From Hyphomicrobiales bacterium (GTDB taxonomy: Bacteria > Pseudomonadota > Alphaproteobacteria > Rhizobiales > Beijerinckiaceae): a DNA stretch of 64,000 nucleotides. The stretch covers positions 1-64,000 of the forward strand of contig JADJVD010000015.1 of the NCBI GenBank assembly GCA_016716745.1. Reading direction: 5' to 3'. Under the pieces are notes generated by a model that saw only the letters and a list, made by a program, of their open reading frames with translations, was not told the DNA's origin and did no database searches. Both the position numbers and the translations under genes were made by a program. Below are positions 1 to 6,925 of the stretch, piece by piece (the stretch's first letter is position 1; the number at the start of each line of letters is the position of its first letter).

Positions 1-2
1 AT

Positions 3-1628
3 CGACCGCATCAGGCGCCCGGGCAGCTGGCGGCCGCGTTGGGGCCGGTCGTCGCGCTCGCCGCGCTGATCGTCGTCGGCGCGGGCGCGGCGGCGATGCG
101 CGTGTCGCGCTTCTACGCGGCCGGCCGCGCGGCGCCGGCGCTCTATGCGGGGCTGGCGATCGCCGCGCTCGCGGCGGCGACGGCGGCGCCGTTCGCTCCG
201 CCGGCCGCCACGGCCGGCGCGATGGAGGCGTTGAGCGGCGTCGTCGTCGGCGCGCTGCTGACGCTGGCGAGCGGGCGGGCGGCGCGCGCCTCGGGCGCGA
301 CCACTTTGCCGGATTTCGTCGGCGCGCGATTTCCGGCCGCGCCGACGCATCTGGCGGCGGTTGCGCTCGCGACCCTCGCCGGCGGCGCGGCGGCGCTGGC
401 GGGGCTCGGCGTGGCGGCGAGCGCCGTCGGCCCCGCCCTCGGCGTCGGCCCGGCTGCGGCGCTGTGGATCTGCGCCGCGACGCTGGCGGCGATGCTGGTT
501 CCCGGCGGGCTCGGCGGCGCATTGTGGGGCGCGACCGTCGCCGGCGGGCTTGCACTGGCGACCTACGCGCTCATCGCCGCCAACGTGGCGCGGCGCGCCG
601 GCGTCGTGGCCTTGTGGCGGGCGGACGGGCCGGTCGCCGACGGGGCGGCGCTGATCGCGGCCTGGAGCGCCGCCGCCCCGCCCTCGCTCGTTGTCGCGCT
701 GGGGCTCGGCCTCGGCGCAGCCGCCTCCCCCGCGCTTCTGGCGCCGTTCTTCGGCGCGCCGGGCGCGGCCGCGGCGCGCGGCGCGGCGGTCGCGGCCTGG
801 GCATGGGGCGCGGCGCTCGCATTCGCGGCCTTCGTGGCGATGGCGGCGACGGCCGCCTCGCTCGGCGCGCTGTCGGGCGAACGGATCGACCGGATGCCCG
901 GCTGGGCGGCGCAGGCGAGCGCCCGGCAGGCCATCGCGATCTGCGGCGCGCCGGGCGGCGTCGAGGAGGCGACGCGCGCCTGCGCCTCGCGCCCCGGCTC
1001 GCGCAGCCTGCTGCAACCGGGCGACGTGACCGCCACGGGCGGATTCCTGCTGACGGGCTACGGCCAGGCCGCCGGCGGCGGCGGCGCGATGACGGGCCTC
1101 GCCGCCGCGGCGCTGACGGCCGTCAGTCTGGCGCTGGCGGCGATGGGCCTGTTCGCGGCGGCGGGCGCGCTCGGCCATGACGCGATGGGCCGGCTGCGCA
1201 AGACGCCGGCGCTGACCAGCCGGCGGCTGGCGACGACGCGGCTCGTGGCGCTCGTCTGTCTGCTCGCGGCGACGCTGGCGCTGGCGCGCTGGCGGATCGA
1301 CCCGGCGACGATGGCGGTCATGTCGCTGGCGCTCGCCGGCGGCGGCCTCGCGCCGCTGATCGGGCTGGCGCATCTGCCGCGCGTCGGCGCGGGCGACGCC
1401 GCCGCGGGGCTTCTCGTCGGCGCGTTCGCCGCGCTCGCCACGCTGGCGGCGACGCGCGAGCTGTCGACGACCGAACAGGCGGGACTTGCCGCACTGGCGG
1501 CCGCCGTCGCCACCTTCGCGACGGCGACGGCGGCAAGCTACGCGCACGCCCCGCGCGAGGCCGACGCGACCGCCGCACGGCGGCTGCGCGCGGGCGAGCC
1601 CATCGTCGCGACGGACCGCGGCGCCTGA
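3..1628 (+). CDS. Divergent sodium:solute symporter-family membrane protein, 5' partial
   Basis: A very hydrophobic Ala/Gly-rich protein that looks like an integral membrane transporter of the sodium:solute symporter (SSS, ActP-like) family. Cues seen: FYAAGRAAPALYAGLAIA near the N-terminus resembles the FYxAGRxxPxxxNGxAIA segment of acetate permease-type symporters, TLPDFVGARF resembles TLPDFLGERY, and GGLGGALWGATVAG sits where family members have GGMxAVTWTQ. The C-terminal part also follows the family layout (SHD-like loop, RRL, then paired membrane spans). The frame is open from the first bases of the window, so the true start is probably upstream; the first in-window start is TTG at 39. 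Conservation is weak around the usual Na-binding helices, so it may be a non-canonical or inactive member. It ends immediately before the convergent DNA ligase gene, whose stop codon begins at 1629. Confidence 0.5.
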   Translation, partial: RPHQAPGQLAAALGPVVALAALIVVGAGAAAMRVSRFYAAGRAAPALYAGLAIAALAAATAAPFAPPAATAGAMEALSGVVVGALLTLASGRAARASGATTLPDFVGARFPAAPTHLAAVALATLAGGAAALAGLGVAASAVGPALGVGPAAALWICAATLAAMLVPGGLGGALWGATVAGGLALATYALIAANVARRAGVVALWRADGPVADGAALIAAWSAAAPPSLVVALGLGLGAAASPALLAPFFGAPGAAAARGAAVAAWAWGAALAFAAFVAMAATAASLGALSGERIDRMPGWAAQASARQAIAICGAPGGVEEATRACASRPGSRSLLQPGDVTATGGFLLTGYGQAAGGGGAMTGLAAAALTAVSLALAAMGLFAAAGALGHDAMGRLRKTPALTSRRLATTRLVALVCLLAATLALARWRIDPATMAVMSLALAGGGLAPLIGLAHLPRVGAGDAAAGLLVGAFAALATLAATRELSTTEQAGLAALAAAVATFATATAASYAHAPREADATAARRLRAGEPIVATDRGA

Positions 1629-3276
1629 TCACTCCGCGATCATCGCCTCCAGCCTCGCCAGCCGGTCGGCCTCGCCGGCCGGCTTGTCCCAGCGGATGCG
1701 TGCGATGCGCGGGAAGCGCATGGCGACGCCGGATTTGTGTCGCGTCGAGCGATTGAGGCCCTCGAAGGCGATCTCGAGCACCAGCCCGCGCTCCGCGCCG
1801 TGGCCGACGACACGCACGGGGCCGAAGCGGTCGACCGTGTTGTCGCGCACGTAGCGGTCGAGTTCGCGCAGCTCCTCGTCGGTGAAGCCGAAATAGGCCT
1901 TGCCCACGGGCACGAGTTCCTCGCCCGTCGCGCCGGCGCGCCAGACGCCGAAGGTGAAGTCCGAATAGAAGGAGCTGCGCTTGCCGTGTCCGCGCTGGGC
2001 GTACATCAGCACCGCGTCGACATTGAAGGGATCGCGCTTCCACTTCCACCACGGGCCCTTCGGGCGGCCGGGAACATAGGCGCTGTCGCGACGCTTGAGC
2101 ATCACGCCCTCGATGGCGTCGGCGTCCTGCGCGTGATCGGGCGCGGCGCGCAGGCGCGCGATGTCGTCCCAACTCGAAAAGGCGAACTGCGGCGACATGT
2201 CGAACGCGGGATGGGCGAGGCGGTCGATCAAGGCGGCGAGCCGGGCGCGGCGGGCGTCGTAGCCCTGCTCGCGCAAATCCTGCCCGCCCTCGGCGAGGCA
2301 ATCGTAAAGACGCAGATGGGCGGGGAACTCGTCGATCAGCTTCGCGGTCACGCTCTTGCGGTTGAGTCGCTGCTGAAGCGTCGAAAAGCTCTGCACGCGG
2401 CCCTCGCGCAGGATCAGCAATTCGCCGTCGAGGGCGAAGCGTTCGCCGGAAAGTCCGTGCAGCGCCTCCACGAGATCGGGAAAGGCGGCGCCGATGTCCT
2501 CCCCCGCGCGCGAATAGAGGCGCGCGACGGCGCAGCCGCCCGTCTCGTTGCGGATCGCCTGAACGCGGATGCCGTCCCATTTCCACTCGGCGGCGAAATC
2601 GGCCGGATCGAGCGCGGCGAGATCGCCCGCCTCCACCGGGTGGGCGAGCATCGGCGCGCGGAAGGGCGCGGGATCGTCGGTCGCCGGGCGCGGGCCGCGC
2701 GCTTCGAGCCAGGCGAAGAGATCGCGATAGGGCGGCGCCAGGCCGTGCCAGACCTCCTCGATCTCGTCGGGGTCGCGACCGCCGAGATCGGCGAGCGCGG
2801 TCTTGGCGAGGCGCGCCGAGACGCCGACGCGCAGCGCGCCGGTGATCAGCTTCAGCAGCGCCCAGCGGCCGGTCTCGTCGAGCGCGTCGAGCCATCCGGC
2901 GAGAAGGCCGGGCAGATCGCGTTTGCCGGCGCCGGCGAGCGCGCCGACGATGTCGCTCAGGGGCCGGCGCGAAGGCGCGCGCCTTCTCTGTTTCGGGCGG
3001 CGCCGCACGCGGCCAGAGCAACGCGACGGTCTCCGACAGGTCTCCGACATAGTCGTAGGACAGACGGAACAGCACGGGGTCGACGCGCGTCTCGATCAAG
3101 GCGCGAACGAGCGCGGGCCGGGCGTGCGCGAAGGCGAGCGAGCCCGTCAGCGCAGCAAGCGCGAAGCCGCGCTCGGGATCGGGCCGGCGACGGAAATAGT
3201 CCGTCATCAGGCGCAGCTTGCCGTTGCGCGAGGGCTCGAAGGACAGGCGGTCGAGCAGGTCGGCGAAGCGGTTCAC
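1629..3276 (-). pseudogene. ATP-dependent DNA ligase of the Lhr/PdeM repair module, frameshifted
   Basis: Joins DNA ends by the adenylyl-ligase mechanism. Read from GTG at 3276 (overlapping the exonuclease stop as GTGA), the N-terminal frame encodes NRFADLLDRLSFEPSR and runs to about 2964. The continuation, starting LSDIVGALAG, is in another frame. Deleting one base from the G4 run at 2960-2963 (C4 on the coding strand) restores a 548-residue protein of normal family length. The C-terminal frame has all catalytic motifs: WKWDG with the nucleotidyl lysine, ALDGELL, EGVMLKRRDSAYVPG and the WWKWKRDP motif V. As written the gene gives a short N-terminal peptide, and the 473-residue downstream frame lacks most of the DNA-binding domain. 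The four-gene context (exonuclease, helicase, PdeM) identifies the 'ligase-associated DNA damage response' set. Whether the break is biological or a sequence error cannot be told here. Confidence 0.85.
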
Positions 3277-4317
3277 GCGGAGGCCTCCGCGCTCGCCGTC
3301 CCTGCGCTCTCGGCGGTCTCCTCGTCGCCATAGCCGACGAGGCGCAGCGGCCGCGCGGCGAGGCCGCGCGCGCTCGCCCAATGCACCAGCGCGTCCTCCT
3401 CGCCATGCGTGACCCAGAGCCGCTCGCACCCCGTCTCGACGACGGTGGCGCACAGCTCGTCCCAATCCGCATGGTCGGAGATGACGAGCGGCAGCTTCGA
3501 CGCCGCGCTGGCGGGCGCGGGCGCGCACGCGCATCCAGCCCGAGGCGAAGCAGGCGACCGGATCGGGGAAGCGGCGCGACCAGAGATCCTGCATCGCGCC
3601 CGGCGGACAGAGCGCGATGGCCCCGCCGAGTTCGGCGCGCGCCTGCCCGGCGACCTTGCGCACGTCGCCGAGATCGACGCCTTCACTGCGGTAGAAGTCG
3701 GTCAGACGTTCGAGCGCGCCGTGAATGTAGATCGGCCGCTCCCAGCCCGCCTCGCGCAACAGCGCCATGACGCGCTGCGCCTTGCCGAGCGGGTAGGCGC
3801 CGACGAGATGGGCGCGCTCGGGAAACAGCGCGCAGGAGGCGATCAGCCGATCAACCTCGTGCCGCGCCGGCGGGTGGCGGAAGACAGGCAGACCGAACGT
3901 CGCCTCGGTGACGAACAGATCGCAACGCACCGGCTCGAACGCCGCGCAGGTCGGATCGGACGCGCGCTTGTAGTCGCCGGAGACGACGGCGCGCGAAGCG
4001 CCCTTCGTCACCGCGATCTGCGCAGAGCCCAGCACATGCCCCGCCGGATGGAAGGAGACGTCGACCTCGCCGACGCGGAGCGTTTCGCCAGGACGAGCGG
4101 TCTGCGTCCGTCCGGCGAAGTCGACGCCGTAGCGGATCGCCATGATCGCCAGCGTTTCGCGCGTCGCCATCACCGCGCCGTGGCCGGCGCGCGCGTGATC
4201 GGAATGGCCGTGCGTGATCAGCGCGCGCGCGACCGGGCGCACGGGATCGATAAAGAAATCGCCCGGAGGGCAGTAAAGCCCTTCGGGCGTCGGCGTCAGC
4301 AGGTCGGTCGCGCGCAT
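3273..4317 (-). pseudogene. Ligase-associated metallo-beta-lactamase-fold DNA exonuclease, frameshifted
   Basis: A metallo-beta-lactamase/beta-CASP-type nuclease found beside this class of ATP-dependent ligase. From ATG 4317 the N-terminal frame shows the zinc motif HGHSDHA, the downstream FHPAGHVLGSAQ and SGDYKR motifs, and a KAQRVMALL beta-CASP segment. After FASGWMRVRARARQRGVE the frame is lost. The conserved C-terminal part (LPLVISDHADWDEL, WVTHGEEDALV) lies in a different frame, entered by removing one base from the AA pair (TT on the plus strand) at 3496-3497. The repaired product would be 347 residues, normal for the family, with HADW supplying a late active-site histidine that the first frame lacks. 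The gene ends overlapping the ligase GTG start, so the two are one transcription unit with two independent frameshifts. Confidence 0.85.
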
Positions 4318-4356
4318 CCTCGGAAGATAGGGTGGCGCGCGGGCGGATGCGAGGCG

Positions 4357-4650
4357 TCAGCGCCGGCAGATCAGGGTCGTCTGCCCCTCGATGCGCGCGC
4401 AATCCTCATCCATCTCGCCATAGGCCGCGCCGATGGACGCGCCCTTGACGGCGGAGAGCTGCGGCAGGTTCGACAGCGTCGACAGGGCGCGCGCGTCGAT
4501 GATGCGCGGCTTCGGCGTGATCGTCAGGGGAGAGGCGTCCGAGGAAGCGGAAATGCCCGTCACCGCAGCGGCGCTGACCGCCGCCAGCACGGCGGCGACG
4601 GCGGCGCCGCGCAGCAGTCCCGAAATGCGAGCGTTGGCGAAGCGGATCAT
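4357..4650 (-). CDS. Small exported protein, function unknown (97 aa)
   Basis: I do not recognise this protein. The ATG at 4650 is preceded by a good ribosome site (AGGGAG, about 7 nt upstream). The first 35 residues form a signal-peptide or membrane-anchor-like stretch (MIRFANARISGLLRG followed by an Ala/Val-rich core). The remaining ~60 residues are polar, with ITPKPRIIDARALSTLSNLPQLSAVKG and two cysteines near the end (DEDCARIEG and LICRR) that could form a disulfide in the periplasm. A TGTGC-N6-GCACA palindrome lies 80 nt upstream, as for the neighbouring 89-residue gene. The stop lies about 40 nt before the start of the exonuclease gene, so read-through into the exonuclease-ligase unit is possible. 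Confidence 0.65.
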   Translation of the reverse strand: MIRFANARISGLLRGAAVAAVLAAVSAAAVTGISASSDASPLTITPKPRIIDARALSTLSNLPQLSAVKGASIGAAYGEMDEDCARIEGQTTLICRR

Positions 4651-4730
4651 CGTCGTCTCCCTGCGGCCTCTGCCTTGGCCGTCCATGTCGTCCCGTGGTG
4701 TGGACTTTGCTGGGCCTCGCGCCGCGTGAC

Positions 4731-4746
4731 TGTGCGTGCGCGCACA
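4731..4746. promoter_or_regulatory. TGTGC-N6-GCACA palindrome upstream of the 97-aa gene
   Basis: A perfect inverted repeat TGTGC GTGCGC GCACA, 80 nt upstream of the ATG at 4650. Its geometry (5 bp arms, 6 bp spacer) matches CRP/FNR-family operators, whose classical form is TGTGA-N6-TCACA, with the fifth base changed. The same motif occurs at 5312-5327 and 50861-50876. A role as an operator is inferred from recurrence and position only. Confidence 0.4.
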
Positions 4747-4875
4747 AGGTGAACCGCGCCGGCGGCGGTCGGTTCCCGCCTCGCGCATTCGTGAAGGCGG
4801 CGCGACGCGCGCGCCGCGGTTCCGCCGGGGCGTCGGCGCCGTTCGGCCCGGATGCGTCGGGCCCAAGAACGAAGA

Positions 4876-4902
4876 GGCCCCGCTCCGGTGTGGAGCGGGG
4901 CC
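4876..4902 (-). terminator. Hairpin terminator downstream of the 89-aa gene
   Basis: An 11-bp perfect stem, GGCCCCGCTCC / GGAGCGGGGCC, with a 5-nt loop. On the minus strand it comes 64 nt after the stop of the 89-residue gene and is followed by a T-rich tract (TCTTCGTTCTT), which fits intrinsic termination of that gene. The rest of the 4651-4966 gap holds the palindrome at 4731-4746 and no convincing gene. Confidence 0.6.
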
Positions 4903-4966
4903 AGGCGGCCAGTCGGGAGAGGGGGGCGCTCGTTGACCCGCTGGCGCTTTCGCAAATTATGCGGGC

Positions 4967-5236
4967 TCAGCAAACCCGGACGCGGCGCCAGCCCACCACG
5001 TCGCCCCAGCGGTTGTAGACCGGGCGACGCTCGATCGAGCAGGCGTAGGCGGGCTGGGCGGCGGAGGCGGCGATCGCGCCGAGGGCGAGCGCGCCGACCA
5101 CGCCGGCGGCGACCGCGCCGCCATGCCAGCCGCCGTGATGGCGGTGGCGCCAGCGCGCTTCCGCCGGAGCGGCGCTCGCCAGAACCGTGACGGCAAGGGT
5201 GGCGGCGGCGACGGCGCCCGTGACAAACTTCTTCAT
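4967..5236 (-). CDS. Small His-rich exported protein (89 aa)
   Basis: The start at 5236 has a strong ribosome site (GGAGGAAGG, 6 nt spacing). The protein opens with a clear Sec signal peptide (MKKFVTGAVAAATLAVTVLASAAPAEA). A short basic/His-rich patch follows (RWRHRHHGGWHGG), then a second hydrophobic Gly/Ala segment and a C-terminal motif YACSIERRPVYNRWGDVVGW ending RRVRVC. Proteins with this 'C.ERRPVYxRWGxxVGxRRVRVC' tail are, from memory, common as unnamed small secreted proteins in Hyphomicrobiales. The two cysteines bracket the tail and may pair. Monocistronic: a hairpin terminator lies downstream and a TGTGC-N6-GCACA palindrome 75 nt upstream. No function can be assigned. Confidence 0.7.
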   Translation of the reverse strand: MKKFVTGAVAAATLAVTVLASAAPAEARWRHRHHGGWHGGAVAAGVVGALALGAIAASAAQPAYACSIERRPVYNRWGDVVGWRRVRVC

Positions 5237-5311
5237 GACCTTCCTCCGTTTCGTCTCCGGGCCCAGCGCCGAAGCAGTGAGGAGACATTAGCGGGGCTCT
5301 TTCCGGCCCGG

Positions 5312-5327
5312 TGTGCCGTCGCGCACA
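5312..5327. promoter_or_regulatory. TGTGC-N6-GCACA palindrome upstream of the 89-aa gene
   Basis: TGTGC CGTCGC GCACA, a perfect 5-bp inverted repeat with a 6-bp spacer, lying 75 nt before the start codon at 5236. That is almost the same distance as the copy at 4731-4746 from its gene. It is also about 90 nt upstream of the divergent methyltransferase gene, so it could act on either. Confidence 0.4.
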
Positions 5328-5415
5328 TGACCGAAAACGCGCCGAAATCCATGCCGTTGGCTTTCCGGCGGCGAGCGCGGCTTGACGGGCCCGGCCGGCG
5401 CTGCTGACTGGGCCG

Positions 5416-6345
5416 ATGCAACCGCCCTTCCCGCCGCGCTCCGCCCTGCCGCACACGTCGGGCGATCTCGTCGCCGACCGGCGCTTCGCCTGGGCGGAGG
5501 GCTCGCGCGCGGCCGACGATCATGCGGCGGCCGCCGATCTCTATGCGCAGACGCTGGAGCTCACGCCGGATTTCGCCGCGGCGTGGTTCGGGCTCGCCGA
5601 ATCGCAGGCCGCGCTCGGCCGCGCGCAGGAGGCCGCCGAGTCCTACGCGCGCGCCGTCGCGCTGCGCCCCGACGATCCGTTCGGCGCGGCCGCGCGACGC
5701 GCGCTGCTGACCAAGGCGCGCGCCGACGAATTGCCGCCGGCCTTCGTGCGCGCTCTGTTCGACCAGTACGCGCCGCGCTTCGACGCGCATCTGACTGAGA
5801 CGCTCGGCTATCGCGCGCCGGCGTTGCTACGCGCCGCGATTCTGGCGGGCGGCGAACGCCGCTATGCGCGATGCCTCGATCTCGGCTGCGGCACGGGGCT
5901 CTCCGGCGCGGCGCTGCGCGATCTGTGCGACGAGCTTGTCGGCGTCGATCTGTCGCCGAACATGGTGGAGGCGGCGCGCGCCAAGGCGATCTACGACCGG
6001 CTGGCGACGGGCGACCTGCTCGCCTTTCTCGACGCTGAAGAGGAGGCCGGGGCCGATCTCGTCGTCGCCGCCGACGTGTTCGTCTATCTCGGCGATCTGG
6101 CGCCCGTCTTCGCGGCGGTCGCGCGCGCGCTGTCGCCGGGCGGCGCGTTCGCCTTCACGACGCAGGCGCTGGAGGACGGCGACTGGCGCCTGCTCGACGA
6201 TCTGCGCTTCGGCCATTCCGCCGACTGGCTCGGGCGGGCGCTGACGCAGGCCGGCTTCCGCGCCGTCGACATCGCGCCGATCTCGGCGCGGCGCGACCGC
6301 GGCGCCGACGTGCCGGGCCTCATGGCGACGGCCCGGCGGGGATGA
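5416..6345 (+). CDS. TPR-containing class I SAM-dependent methyltransferase
   Basis: A 309-residue predicted methyltransferase with an N-terminal tetratricopeptide region (about residues 30-95: ADLYAQTLELTPDFAAAWFGLAESQAALGRAQEAAESYARA) and a C-terminal Rossmann-type SAM domain. Motif I is LDLGCGTGLSG near residue 155, followed by VGVDLSPNMVEAARAK (motif II acidic residue) and the motif IV/post-I segment DLVVAADVFVYLGDL. This TPR-plus-methyltransferase architecture is a recognised family of unknown substrate (COG4976-like). The stop overlaps the ATG of the next gene (ATGA at 6342-6345), so the HEAAH membrane protein is translationally coupled and may be functionally linked. Confidence 0.8.
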   Translation: MQPPFPPRSALPHTSGDLVADRRFAWAEGSRAADDHAAAADLYAQTLELTPDFAAAWFGLAESQAALGRAQEAAESYARAVALRPDDPFGAAARRALLTKARADELPPAFVRALFDQYAPRFDAHLTETLGYRAPALLRAAILAGGERRYARCLDLGCGTGLSGAALRDLCDELVGVDLSPNMVEAARAKAIYDRLATGDLLAFLDAEEEAGADLVVAADVFVYLGDLAPVFAAVARALSPGGAFAFTTQALEDGDWRLLDDLRFGHSADWLGRALTQAGFRAVDIAPISARRDRGADVPGLMATARRG

Positions 6346-6887
6346 GGCTCTCGCTGCGCAGGATCGTCGGGCTGGCGAGCTTTCCGGGCGTGATCGCGCA
6401 CGAGGCTGCGCATCTTTTCGCCTGCGCGCTCACGGGCACGCGCGTCTTCGACTATCGCCTGTTCCAGTTGCGCGACCCGCCGGGCTACGTCGTGCATGCG
6501 CGCGCCCGCAGCGCCAGCGCCGGCGCGGCGATCGCGCTCGCGCCCTTCCTGTTTAACACGCTGGTCGGCGCGGGTCTCGCCTATGCGCCGGCGCTGGCGC
6601 TGCTGACGAAGCAGGGCTGGGGATGGCCGCAGGCGGCGGCGTTCTGGCTCGGCGCCTCTGCGGCGCTCAACGCCTTCCCCTCCGGCGCCGACGCGCAGGG
6701 CATGTGGGAGGCGGCGGGTTCGGCGCGGTTCGGCGCGCTGAAGCGCCTGCTCGTCGCGCCCGCCTTCGGCCTCGTGCATCTGCTCGGCTGGGGGCGGCGC
6801 TGGTGGCTCGACGCGGCCTACGCCGCGCTCGTCTGTCTCGGCCCGGCGGCCGCGCAACTCGCCGCGCAGGGCGGACTTTCGCGCTGA
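6342..6887 (+). CDS. Membrane protein with HEAAH zinc-peptidase-like motif
   Basis: A 181-residue hydrophobic protein with four or five likely membrane segments. The sequence FPGVIAHEAAHLFACALTG carries an HExxH motif inside the first hydrophobic segment, as in site-2-type (M50) metalloproteases and the DUF3267 group. A later NAFPSGADAQGMW may supply a third ligand-like Asp, as the LDG motif does in M50 enzymes. It lacks PDZ or CBS domains and is short for a complete M50 protease, so it may be a minimal intramembrane peptidase or a non-catalytic relative. Translationally coupled to the upstream methyltransferase; the Lhr helicase starts 38 nt downstream and may be co-transcribed. Confidence 0.6.
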   Translation: MRLSLRRIVGLASFPGVIAHEAAHLFACALTGTRVFDYRLFQLRDPPGYVVHARARSASAGAAIALAPFLFNTLVGAGLAYAPALALLTKQGWGWPQAAAFWLGASAALNAFPSGADAQGMWEAAGSARFGALKRLLVAPAFGLVHLLGWGRRWWLDAAYAALVCLGPAAAQLAAQGGLSR

Positions 6888-6925
6888 CCTCTCGCGCACC
6901 GCCCGACACGGCTTACATTGGCGCG

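Noticed and set aside
1737..4752. Long plus-strand frames over the ligase and exonuclease genes
   Set aside because: They are shadows of minus-strand genes with catalytic motifs; their translations are Arg/Ala-rich without any recognisable domain.
4695..5018. A 107-codon plus-strand frame in the gap between the two small exported-protein genes
   Set aside because: It runs through the terminator hairpin and antisense to the 89-aa gene, with no ribosome site or recognisable motifs.
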